A stretch of DNA of 63,759 nucleotides from Actinomycetota bacterium (lineage in GTDB: Bacteria; Actinomycetota; Actinomycetes; Actinomycetales; Microbacteriaceae), in contig WLIA01000004.1 in NCBI GenBank assembly GCA_009702455.1, positions 1-63,759 on the forward strand, in the 5' to 3' direction. Within the stretch, counting starts at the first letter, position 1. Each line of letters opens with the position of its first letter. The position numbers were made by a program, and so were the translations under genes. Shown in pieces: positions 49,427 to 56,599 of this stretch. Under the pieces are notes generated by a model, which was not told where the DNA came from, made no database searches, and saw only the letters and a program-made list of their open reading frames with translations.

Positions 49427-49470
49427 AATTAACCTTGCGTTAACTTTCTGACTAGTTTTTCTTCACTAAC
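49427..49470 (+). promoter_or_regulatory. Candidate PhoP box upstream of pstC
   Basis: TTAAC at 49429, TTAAC at 49440 and TTCAC at 49462 lie on an exact 11-bp register, with a degenerate unit at 49451. Actinobacterial PhoP binds direct 11-bp repeats of a GTTCACC-like core upstream of pst genes, so this is a likely phosphate-starvation operator. Confidence 0.6.
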
Positions 49471-49476
49471 GCTGAG

Positions 49477-49482
49477 CAGTAT
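49477..49482 (+). promoter_or_regulatory. Possible -10 element of pstC
   Basis: CAGTAT is followed by 6 nt and the ATG of pstC, downstream of the Pho-box repeats. It is a weak match but in the same position as other leaderless-type elements. Confidence 0.3.
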
Positions 49483-49488
49483 TTAGGC

Positions 49489-50460
49489 ATGGCCGAAACC
49501 CAACCCGCTCCTATCGAGCGCCGTTCTCTGAGGGCCAAGCCATTCTCAAAGGCAGATCGAGCCTTCTTCAAGTCGGCAACCTGGGCAGCCAACTCTTCAA
49601 TCGTCTTGGTGTCACTAATTTTTATCTTTTTGATGTGGCGTTCTTGGCCTGCTTTCGAATCGCAGGGCGTCGACTACATCTTTGGTTCCACCTGGGATAA
49701 CAACCCTGAGAACCTTGTCATGCAGATTGGCCCGATGCTCTGGGGTTCGATTTTGGTTTCGACTATCGGCGTTGTTCTTGCTGTGCCAATGGCTATTTCT
49801 CTTGCATACTTCATTGTGTTCATGGCCAACGATCGTTTCGGCAAAATTGCAACAGTTATGGTCGACCTGCTTGCGGCTTTGCCTTCGGTTGTGCTCGGTC
49901 TCTGGGGCTTGCTAATTTTCTCGCCGGTTGCAGCCGGTTGGGCAGAAATGATTTACCAGGGGCTTGGTTTCATTCCGATTTTCGACAACAGCTCGGGCAA
50001 CTTCTTGCGTTCGCCATTTATTGCCGGATGGGTTGTTGCCGTAATGATCGTTCCGATCATCGCATCGGTAACTCGCGAAATCTTCAGTCAGCTCGATCGA
50101 GACCTAATCAGCGCGTCGCTCGCACTAGGTGCAGGTCGTTGGTCTACTTTCCGACGCGTTATTCTGCCAACCTCGGGTGGTGGAATTGTCGGAGGTGTTC
50201 TTCTCGGACTCGGTCGTGCTCTCGGTGAGACCGTTGCCATCTTCTTTGTTCTCAACCTGGTGTTCGAAGTCAACTGGTTCAACATTCTCGAAGACCAGGG
50301 CGGTTCGGTAGCTTCAATGATTCTCGCTAAGTTCGGTGAAGCCGGCCAAGATGAGGTTGCCGGCCTTATGGCCGCAGGTGTGGTCCTGTTCGTAGTGACT
50401 TTGTTTGTAAACATGATTGCGTCGTTCATAGTTGCGAAGGCTCAACCATGGAGAAAGTAG
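49489..50460 (+). CDS. pstC: Phosphate ABC transporter, permease PstC
   Basis: A 323-residue permease with six predicted membrane helices that forms half of the phosphate channel. The segment with PAFESQGVDYIFGSTWDNNP is the extracytoplasmic loop typical of PstC. The EAA loop is LDRDLISASLALGAGRWSTFRRVILPTSGGGIVGG. An N-terminal cytoplasmic stretch of about 35 residues precedes the first helix. The gene follows Pho-box-like repeats and overlaps the pstA frame by 13 bp. The operon order is pstC-pstA-pstB-pstS, with the binding protein last. Confidence 0.95.
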   Translation: MAETQPAPIERRSLRAKPFSKADRAFFKSATWAANSSIVLVSLIFIFLMWRSWPAFESQGVDYIFGSTWDNNPENLVMQIGPMLWGSILVSTIGVVLAVPMAISLAYFIVFMANDRFGKIATVMVDLLAALPSVVLGLWGLLIFSPVAAGWAEMIYQGLGFIPIFDNSSGNFLRSPFIAGWVVAVMIVPIIASVTREIFSQLDRDLISASLALGAGRWSTFRRVILPTSGGGIVGGVLLGLGRALGETVAIFFVLNLVFEVNWFNILEDQGGSVASMILAKFGEAGQDEVAGLMAAGVVLFVVTLFVNMIASFIVAKAQPWRK

Positions 50461-51542
50461 CCGCGATGCCTATCGATCCAACGCCGGTTGCTCGACCAAA
50501 AAACGCAGAACCATGGAAGCAAATCAGCCTTTCGGGGATCGTGACAATCGTTCTTGCTTCAACCGTTCCTCTCGCAACCGGGCTTTTGGCCATGGTACTC
50601 GGGCTGCGCTTCGAGCTCGCGCTGCTTTTTGTTTTCTTGCCGGTTCAGCTTTTGCTTGGAGTCCTTGCCGGGCGCCGCTTCTCGGGCAAGCGCGGCCAGG
50701 CAGACGCAATCCTTCAGATATTTGTCATCTTCTTCGCCATGAGCGTTGTCGTTCTTCTGGTTTCTGTGGTCTGGTCTGTGGTCGAGCGAGGCTCTGCGGC
50801 CCTTAGCTGGCAGTTCATAACCCAGAACAACGTGTACATCTCTGGCCAGACTTCGCTCGAGTACGGCGGTCTCGGTCACGCGATTATCGGAACCCTCTTG
50901 ATTGTTCTGCTCAGCACGATTGTCACGGTTCCGCTTGGAATCGCAACGGCCGTTTATCTAACTGAGACCACCGGCAAAACTCGATCGACAGTGCGAACCC
51001 TCATCCAAGCACTCAGTGGTTTGCCATCTGTTGTTGCCGGTCTATTCATTTACGCAATGTTTATTGCCTCTGGCCTAACCCAGTATGTTGGCTGGGCTGG
51101 TTCGCTAGCTTTGATTCCACTGATGCTTCCAACGGTCACACGCGTTGCAGAAGAATCTCTGCTCTTGGTTCCGCAAGAACTTCGCAACGGTGCTCTCGCC
51201 CTAGGGTCTTCGGCCTGGAAGGCGTTTTGGCTAGTAACCATGCCTGCTGCCAAGTCGGGTCTAATTACTGCCGTGCTACTAGGTGTAGCTCGAATCATCG
51301 GTGAGACCGCGCCGCTGCTTGTTACAACCTTTGCGGCCAACAACACCAACCTGAATCTCTTCGACGGGTCAATCGCAACCTTGCCGACCTATCTTTACAC
51401 CTTCATCGCAAGCAACTTCGACACAGCGGTGCAACGCGCGTGGGGAGCAGCGTTTGTGATTCTGATCTTGGTTGCAATTCTCTTCATCGCCGCTCGTGTG
51501 CTTAGTCGCAAAAAGACCGCAAAGAAAGCTGGAAAGAAATGA
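50448..51542 (+). CDS. pstA: Phosphate ABC transporter, permease PstA
   Basis: A 364-residue permease, partner of PstC. Residues 30-110 contain two extra hydrophobic segments before the core, as in other actinobacterial PstA proteins. The core has [41 protein letters not shown] and the EAA-type [35 protein letters not shown] at 50448 overlaps pstC; ATG at 50466 ([11 protein letters not shown]) is an alternative start. It overlaps pstB by four bases (ATGA). Confidence 0.94.
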   Translation: MEKVAAMPIDPTPVARPKNAEPWKQISLSGIVTIVLASTVPLATGLLAMVLGLRFELALLFVFLPVQLLLGVLAGRRFSGKRGQADAILQIFVIFFAMSVVVLLVSVVWSVVERGSAALSWQFITQNNVYISGQTSLEYGGLGHAIIGTLLIVLLSTIVTVPLGIATAVYLTETTGKTRSTVRTLIQALSGLPSVVAGLFIYAMFIASGLTQYVGWAGSLALIPLMLPTVTRVAEESLLLVPQELRNGALALGSSAWKAFWLVTMPAAKSGLITAVLLGVARIIGETAPLLVTTFAANNTNLNLFDGSIATLPTYLYTFIASNFDTAVQRAWGAAFVILILVAILFIAARVLSRKKTAKKAGKK

Positions 51543-52306
51543 CTCAACTGTCGGCTCAAGACATAAACGTCTGGTTTGGCCAGCGTCACGTTCTAAAAGA
51601 TGTGAACCTACTTTTTCCCGAGCGAGAGGTCACCGCTCTAATCGGCCCTTCTGGTTGTGGCAAGTCGACGTTCATTCGCACGCTCAACCGCATGCACGAG
51701 TTGATTCCTTCTGCTGGCCTCGGTGGAAAAGTTCTTCTCGACGGCGTCGACATTTATGAGCCGTCGGTTGACCCGGTAGGTGTTCGCTTGCGCGTCGGAA
51801 TGGTTTTTCAGAAGCCGAACCCGTTTCCGACCATGTCGATCAAAGACAACGTTCTTTCGGGTCTAAAGCTTGCCAGCCGCAAGCACGCCGACCCGAACGG
51901 GCTAGTCGAGACTTCGTTGCGCCGCGCGTCGATGTGGAACGAAGTGAAAGATCGCCTCGGCGACCCGGCGCTCTCGCTGTCGGGTGGTCAGCAGCAGCGC
52001 CTTTGTATTGCACGTTCGCTTGCGATGGACCCAGATGTGCTTCTTATGGATGAGCCGTGCTCTGCCCTCGACCCGGGTTCAACCAGGCGAATCGAAGAGA
52101 CAATTCTTGAGCTCAAAGAGGAAATGACGATTGTCATCGTGACCCACAACATGCAACAGGCCCAACGTGTTTCTAGCCAAACCGCCTTTTTCTTGGCAGA
52201 GGATGGCAACCCTGGTCAGGTCGTAGAGTTTGGCTCGACAGATCAGGTGTTCAACCAGCCGGTCGATTTGCGCACCAACGACTACGTCAACGGGCACTTC
52301 GGATAA
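51539..52306 (+). CDS. pstB: Phosphate ABC transporter, ATP-binding protein
   Basis: A 255-residue ATPase of the phosphate importer. Walker A is [20 protein letters not shown] near residue 32, which is the PstB form. [20 protein letters not shown] is the Q-loop, [16 protein letters not shown] the signature, and [13 protein letters not shown] Walker B. It begins in the ATGA overlap with pstA. Phosphate-binding protein gene pstS follows 113 bp downstream with its own Pho-box-like region. Confidence 0.96.
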   Translation: MTQLSAQDINVWFGQRHVLKDVNLLFPEREVTALIGPSGCGKSTFIRTLNRMHELIPSAGLGGKVLLDGVDIYEPSVDPVGVRLRVGMVFQKPNPFPTMSIKDNVLSGLKLASRKHADPNGLVETSLRRASMWNEVKDRLGDPALSLSGGQQQRLCIARSLAMDPDVLLMDEPCSALDPGSTRRIEETILELKEEMTIVIVTHNMQQAQRVSSQTAFFLAEDGNPGQVVEFGSTDQVFNQPVDLRTNDYVNGHFG

Positions 52307-52314
52307 CCCCAATT

Positions 52315-52380
52315 GTTAACCTTTGCTTCACATCAATTCAAGAAAACACTCAAAATCCGTTAACCAGGTTGCCATTAACT
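52315..52380 (+). promoter_or_regulatory. Candidate PhoP operator array upstream of pstS
   Basis: Units at 52316 (TTAAC), 52327 (TTCAC), 52338 (TCAAG), 52349 (CTCAA) and 52360 (TTAAC) follow an 11-bp register over four periods; another TTAAC is at 52375, off register. The first pair is the best match to an actinobacterial PHO box. This suggests pstS has its own phosphate-controlled promoter in addition to the operon promoter. Confidence 0.55.
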
Positions 52381-52419
52381 AAACATCGTAAGTAGTTCGA
52401 TTTCAATCAAGGAGAATAA

Positions 52420-53439
52420 ATGCGTCGTTCAGCAAGCGCCATGGTAGCTATTTCAGCTCTCGTGGCCTCAGTCGCCCTAGTTGGCCCTTCGGCCATCGCG
52501 AAAGAGACCATCACAGCCGGTGGATCTTCATACGCAAATAGCATTTTGAGCACCTGTGCTCAGGCCTACAAGACCGACACCATTACCTACGCATCGGTTG
52601 GATCTGGTGCAGGCCGCAACAACTTCACCAGCGGCACCTATGACTTTGGTGCGAGCGACGCCCCATACCCAGCAGCCGACAAGAAGCCAGAAAACTTCAC
52701 CTATGTTCCACTAGTGGGTGGCCCGATCGCGGTTGTGTTCAATGTTGACGGCGTCAAGTCACTTAACCTGACTGCAAAAGTTCTCGGTGGAATGATGAAC
52801 GGTCGCTACAAGACCTGGAACGACGAAGAGATTCAGAAGCTCAACCCAAAGGCTGTTTTGCCTAATGCGCCAATCAACGTTGTGTACCGCTCGGGTTCAT
52901 CTGGCACCACTCAGGCGTTTGCCAACTACCTGCGTGGCAACGGCGCATCTGGTTACAAGGACAACGGAACCTGGAGCACCGCAAGCAGCCAGAGCGCACC
53001 GATCGGCAGTAGCGCTGCCAACTCGCAGCTTTTGGTTGCAAGCGTTCTAGCAACCAAGAACTCAATTAGCTACGCTGACCTTTCAGACGTAGCAGCCAAG
53101 GGATTGCCTTATGCAGCTCTTCGTAACCCTTCGGGTCAGTTCATTCTTCCTTCGGTGAAAGCAGCTTCGGCTTTCTTGGGTACCCAGAAGGTTTTGGCCA
53201 ACGGAATTCTAGACATCGACTACAAGAAGAATGTTCGTGGCGGCTACAACAACTCGCTGGTCACCTACGCGTTGGCACCAACTGCATCAACAAATGCAGC
53301 CAAGGGCACCGCAATCAAGAAGTTCCTAACCTACGTAATCAACAGCTGCTCGCCATCGCAGAGCCCGAAGCTCAACTACTCACCGCTCTCAGCGGCGTTG
53401 AAAGCCAAGGCTCTCGAACTAGTAGCAAAAGTAAAGTAA
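52420..53439 (+). CDS. pstS: Phosphate-binding protein PstS, secreted form
   Basis: A 339-residue phosphate-binding protein. Mature protein starts ETITAGGSSYANSILSTC and has GAGRNNFTSGTYDFGASDAPY and YRSGSSGTTQAFANYL, the phosphate-contact segments; NGRYKTWND is also typical. The signal peptide is MRRSASAMVAISALVASVAL followed by an AIA site after residue 27, and there is no lipobox cysteine. In a single-membrane bacterium the protein would therefore be released or held by another factor. It has an AAGGAG ribosome-binding site and its own Pho-box region, and is followed by a terminator. Confidence 0.95.
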   Translation: MRRSASAMVAISALVASVALVGPSAIAKETITAGGSSYANSILSTCAQAYKTDTITYASVGSGAGRNNFTSGTYDFGASDAPYPAADKKPENFTYVPLVGGPIAVVFNVDGVKSLNLTAKVLGGMMNGRYKTWNDEEIQKLNPKAVLPNAPINVVYRSGSSGTTQAFANYLRGNGASGYKDNGTWSTASSQSAPIGSSAANSQLLVASVLATKNSISYADLSDVAAKGLPYAALRNPSGQFILPSVKAASAFLGTQKVLANGILDIDYKKNVRGGYNNSLVTYALAPTASTNAAKGTAIKKFLTYVINSCSPSQSPKLNYSPLSAALKAKALELVAKVK

Positions 53440-53456
53440 TAGTCTGAGACGAAACA

Positions 53457-53494
53457 CTTGGGGTGCCGGCTAGCCGGTGCCCCAAGGGTTTTTC
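53457..53494 (+). terminator. Intrinsic terminator after pstS
   Basis: CTTGGGGTGCCGGC pairs with GCCGGTGCCCCAAG around a TA loop with a two-base internal mismatch, followed by GGGTTTTT. It lies between pstS and the PstS-like lipoprotein gene and may let only part of the transcription through. Confidence 0.8.
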
Positions 53495-53511
53495 ACCGAG
53501 AGGAATAAAAG

Positions 53512-54534
53512 TTGAAGCGATCGCTTGGCGCAATTGGGTTGGTTCTAATCGGCAGCTTAACCCTCACCGCCTGCGACCCGCCAATGCCCCCAGAGGTGCT
53601 CGCCTCGCTAGCCGAGCAGACCTATACCTGTGTTGAGGGTGACACCCAGGTGCACGCAATTGACACGGTGGCCAGTGTTGCCGCCGACTGGCAATTCTCG
53701 GTTGAAGCCGCTTGCCCTGGAATGACCATCACTCCTAGCATCGAAGCCTCTGCAGGCACCGCTTTGCAAATATTTCGCGCCGATGCAATCGCTGTAGGAA
53801 CCTCGTTCAGTGAGGTGCCATTCGCACTTGACGCCGTTGTGCTTGCCGTCTCGCTTGCCGACATCACCAACGTAAATCTCTCGGCGGATGCAATTGGCAA
53901 AATCTGGTCTGGTGAAATAACGAACTGGGCCGACCCTGAACTTGCCAAGTTGAACCCAAACTTTGAGCTACCTGACGTTGCAATTTCTTTTGGAGTCGAC
54001 AGCGATGTTGGCGAAACCAAGTCATTTCTTGACTGGATGGCAAGACTTGCCGGCAGAGAGATCGCTATAGAAGGCGGCTCGGCAAACCTCGAAGATTTTG
54101 CCGAGGGCAGCCTAGTGCTGACCAAGTATTCGAGGGCAAGTGACTTATTCGCAACCACAGCTGGCATTGTCACCGAAGAAGGTGGCGACGGCGTGATTCC
54201 GACCATGGAGACAGTACTCACCGCAGCAACAATGTTCAAGACCAAGACCGAGAACGGCAAGGTTGCACTAACTTTTGATCCAAAGGCCAAGGCAATCGCG
54301 CCAGAGGGAATCGCAATTGCGCCGATTCCATACCAGGCTGTCACGCTGATCACACTGGCTCTAGTTGGCGAAGATTCGCTCAAGACCCGTGCCGCTGCTC
54401 GTTACCTGTTGAGGCAAGACAGCCAGGGCTCACTCGGCCTCTCATCTGTGATTGCGCTGCCAGAAATGCTGCGAGCAATCTCGCTGGCTACGGTTTCTGT
54501 TGGTCTGCCACAGCCAACGCTTGCCCCGCAGTAG
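53512..54534 (+). CDS. PstS-like lipoprotein with altered phosphate site
   Basis: A 340-residue lipoprotein starting with TTG after GAGAGGAAT. The signal peptide ends in the lipobox LTAC (C21). The middle part is clearly PstS-like: IGKIWSGEITNWADPELAKLNPNFELPDV corresponds to the same region of PstS. However, the phosphate-contact segments are changed: the Gly-Ser-Ser motif near the N-terminus is missing, and the SGSSGTT-type loop is replaced by FGVDSDVGETKSF. It may not bind phosphate in the usual way. Lying right behind a non-lipidated PstS, it could be an anchor, partner or sensor; a binding protein for another anion is also possible. Confidence 0.75.
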   Translation: MKRSLGAIGLVLIGSLTLTACDPPMPPEVLASLAEQTYTCVEGDTQVHAIDTVASVAADWQFSVEAACPGMTITPSIEASAGTALQIFRADAIAVGTSFSEVPFALDAVVLAVSLADITNVNLSADAIGKIWSGEITNWADPELAKLNPNFELPDVAISFGVDSDVGETKSFLDWMARLAGREIAIEGGSANLEDFAEGSLVLTKYSRASDLFATTAGIVTEEGGDGVIPTMETVLTAATMFKTKTENGKVALTFDPKAKAIAPEGIAIAPIPYQAVTLITLALVGEDSLKTRAAARYLLRQDSQGSLGLSSVIALPEMLRAISLATVSVGLPQPTLAPQ

Positions 54535-54550
54535 CCTCACGGCTCTGGCT

Positions 54551-54556
54551 TAGGGT
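54551..54556 (+). promoter_or_regulatory. Candidate -10 element of the membrane protein gene before ribF
   Basis: TAGGGT is followed by 6 nt and GTG at 54563, with no ribosome-binding site. Confidence 0.4.
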
Positions 54557-54562
54557 TGAAGC

Positions 54563-54958
54563 GTGAACCCAACCAAGAGCCGGGGAGTCGGCGCACTGCT
54601 GATTGCCGTCTATGCGGTCTTTGCAATCTCGGCGACCGCTCGGGCCAGCTTTCAGCTGCTGACCAAGTTCCATGAAGCGCCACTCGCTTACTCTCTTTCG
54701 GCTCTCGCCGCACTTGTCTACATAGTTGCCACGGTTGCGCTGGCTCGAACCGATGCTAGGTCGCAGGCGCTGGCTCGCTGGGCTGTGAAATTCGAACTGG
54801 TTGGCGTTCTAGTGGTCGGCACATTTAGTTTGCTTTGGCCAGCGGCGTTCGAGCACCCTTCGGTGTGGTCATGGTTCGGATTGAACTACGCCTGCCTGCC
54901 TTTGGTTTTGCCGATCTTCGGGCTGCTCTGGCTAAACCGACGCACCGCGACAAATTAG
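54563..54958 (+). CDS. Hypothetical four-helix membrane protein upstream of ribF
   Basis: A 131-residue protein with four predicted membrane helices (about residues 10-33, 42-60, 75-95 and 102-122). It starts with GTG and has no recognisable ribosome-binding site; a TAGGGT hexamer 6 nt upstream suggests leaderless initiation. The sequence resembles small actinobacterial integral membrane proteins found near ribF, but there is no motif from which to infer a role. Its TAG stop lies inside the predicted -10 of ribF. Confidence 0.7.
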   Translation: MNPTKSRGVGALLIAVYAVFAISATARASFQLLTKFHEAPLAYSLSALAALVYIVATVALARTDARSQALARWAVKFELVGVLVVGTFSLLWPAAFEHPSVWSWFGLNYACLPLVLPIFGLLWLNRRTATN

Positions 54959-54961
54959 AAT
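54956..54961 (+). promoter_or_regulatory. Candidate -10 element of ribF
   Basis: TAGAAT, five of six consensus bases, is followed by 7 nt and the ATG of ribF. It includes the stop codon of the upstream gene. Confidence 0.45.
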
Positions 54962-54968
54962 TCAAGTC

Positions 54969-55910
54969 ATGTTGCATTTCAAATCGCTTGGCGAGGTTCC
55001 AAAAGAGTTTTCACCCAGCGCTATCACAATCGGCAAGTTTGATGCCCTGCATCTGGGTCACCAGCAACTTCTTTCTGAACTCAAGGCAATTGCCAGCGCG
55101 AAGAAACTCACTTCTGTTGTTGTAACTTTCGACAAGCATCCGCTGAGCGTTTTGCATCCGGGCAGTGCCCCGCAGTCAATAATCGGCCCGGAGCAAAAGA
55201 TTGCACACATTGATGCTTTCGGTGTGGACGCACTTGTCACCCTCGAGTTCGATAACTTGCTCGCCAAGCTGTCGCCAGAAGAATTTGTCAAAAACGTTTT
55301 GGTCGAACGCCTTCACGCGAAGTTCGTTGTTGTCGGTGCCGGATTTCGCTTCGGTGCAAACGGCGAGGGAGACTGCAACTTGCTCGCCGAGCTCGCCCAA
55401 AAGTATGGTTTCGAATTCAAAGAGGTCGAGAAGCTTGAAGTCGATGGTGCCGTCGTTTCGGCAACGAGCGTTCGACAGTTACTCGATCTCGGCGACGTGG
55501 TTGGTGCCGCGAAACTCTTGGGTCGCCCACACGTCACCACGGGCGAGGTTGAGCACGGCCTCAAGATCGGTCGCACAATCGGTTTTCCAACGGCAAACAT
55601 CTCTCGCGATTGCGAGGGCTATCTTCCGCTCGATGGTGTCTATGCCGGCTGGATGCACGTCGACGGCGAAAAGATGCCGACCGCTATCTCGATAGGCATA
55701 AACGAAACCTTCCAGGCGGTGCCTCGATTGGCCGAGGCTTTCGTGCTCGATCGCAAAGACCTCGACCTCTATGGCAAGACCGTCGACCTCGAATACGTTG
55801 GTTTCGTGCGGCCAGCAGCCAAATTCAACGGGGTAGAAGACCTGGTCATCTCAATCAATAACGACATCGCCAAAATTAGAGTGCTTCTTGGCATTGGGGC
55901 TGGCAACTAG
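54969..55910 (+). CDS. ribF: Bifunctional riboflavin kinase/FAD synthetase
   Basis: A 313-residue enzyme that makes FMN and then FAD. The N-terminal FAD synthetase (nucleotidyltransferase) domain has ITIGKFDALHLGHQQLL, where many homologues read FDGVHxGH; here the residues after FD are ALHL. VVVGAGFRFGANGEGD and SATSVRQLL follow. The C-terminal flavokinase domain (from about residue 185) has HGLKIGRTIGFPTANI and GVYAGW. It normally follows truB in actinobacteria; the pst cluster separates them here. No FMN riboswitch is seen. Confidence 0.95.
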   Translation: MLHFKSLGEVPKEFSPSAITIGKFDALHLGHQQLLSELKAIASAKKLTSVVVTFDKHPLSVLHPGSAPQSIIGPEQKIAHIDAFGVDALVTLEFDNLLAKLSPEEFVKNVLVERLHAKFVVVGAGFRFGANGEGDCNLLAELAQKYGFEFKEVEKLEVDGAVVSATSVRQLLDLGDVVGAAKLLGRPHVTTGEVEHGLKIGRTIGFPTANISRDCEGYLPLDGVYAGWMHVDGEKMPTAISIGINETFQAVPRLAEAFVLDRKDLDLYGKTVDLEYVGFVRPAAKFNGVEDLVISINNDIAKIRVLLGIGAGN

Positions 55911-56018
55911 CCAAATCTTGGTCTAGAGTAGACAGGTTGCCGTGTATCGGCCGCGGATTAAGAGAGCCAAAACATCCCGTTTTCGGCGCCGCGCAGCAAG
56001 AACTGAAGGAGCAAAACT

Positions 56019-56288
56019 ATGGCACTAGATGCAGCCGTAAAGACCGCGATTATCAATGAGTACGCAACTCACCCGGGCGACACTGGTTCTCCTGAGGTTC
56101 AGATTGCTGTTCTCAGCAAGCGAATCAAAGACCTAACCGAGCACCTAAAAGACCACAAGCACGACCACCACAGCCGTCGCGGCCTCTTGATCTTGGTTGG
56201 TCAGCGTCGCCGCTTGCTTGGCTACCTGCAGAAGGTAGACATTGAGCGCTACCGTAACCTAATCGAAAGACTAGGTCTGCGTCGCTAA
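56019..56288 (+). CDS. rpsO: 30S ribosomal protein S15
   Basis: An 89-residue primary 16S rRNA-binding protein. [35 protein letters not shown] and [30 protein letters not shown] are textbook S15 segments. GAAGGAG is a strong ribosome-binding site. The 108-bp upstream gap holds a GC-rich leader (with TAGAGTAGACA as a possible -10) that could be an S15 autoregulatory site, but I see no proof. A strong terminator follows, then pnp, the usual rpsO-pnp order. Confidence 0.97.
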   Translation: MALDAAVKTAIINEYATHPGDTGSPEVQIAVLSKRIKDLTEHLKDHKHDHHSRRGLLILVGQRRRLLGYLQKVDIERYRNLIERLGLRR

Positions 56289-56305
56289 TCGCGTAAATCT
56301 TTCAA

Positions 56306-56337
56306 AAATCGCCCAGGGCATGCTCTGGGCGATTTTG
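56306..56337 (+). terminator. Intrinsic terminator after rpsO
   Basis: AAAATCGCCCAGGGC pairs with GCTCTGGGCGATTTT across a short AT loop, ending in TTTT. It should stop most rpsO transcripts, leaving pnp to its own promoter. Confidence 0.85.
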
Positions 56338-56351
56338 CTATCTCGATGCCC

Positions 56352-56380
56352 TAGGCAAATGTCGGGCTCGCTGGTAGCCT
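56352..56380 (+). promoter_or_regulatory. Candidate promoter of pnp
   Basis: TAGGCA (56352-56357) and TAGCCT (56375-56380) are separated by exactly 17 bp. A start near 56387 would give a leader of about 213 nt. This lies in the 311-bp gap between rpsO and pnp, the longest in the window. Confidence 0.45.
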
Positions 56381-56426
56381 AGAGCCAGAGCGCTACGGCA
56401 TGTTTTTCTGATCTCCGGTTGAAGCT

Positions 56427-56467
56427 CTTGAGAACCAGCTGGTGCAAACCAAGGCTCAAGGTTTTTT
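56427..56467 (+). terminator. Attenuator-like hairpin in the pnp leader
   Basis: CTTGAG (56427-56432) pairs with CTCAAG (56455-56460), enclosing the palindrome ACCAGCTGGT, and GTTTTTT follows immediately. The form is that of an intrinsic terminator, placed about 40 nt into the predicted leader and 130 nt before the start codon. The rest of the leader to 56585 shows no open frame I would trust and no riboswitch class I recognise. Confidence 0.5.
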
Positions 56468-56599
56468 ACTGCAGATCAGTTACCGAAAATCTTCGGGGCA
56501 TCCCTCAAAGTGTGGGCAAGTTAGCTTGCCATGGCGCTTTCGCACGCAACAAGTCATCCGTGATTTGTGGCGCGCACGAGGATAAAGAGGAGGACCCGA

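Noticed and set aside
53622-54383. A 253-codon minus-strand open frame opposite the PstS-like gene
   Set aside because: The plus-strand frame has a signal peptide, lipobox, ribosome-binding site and PstS similarity; the antisense product has only Ser/Ala/Val-rich composition.
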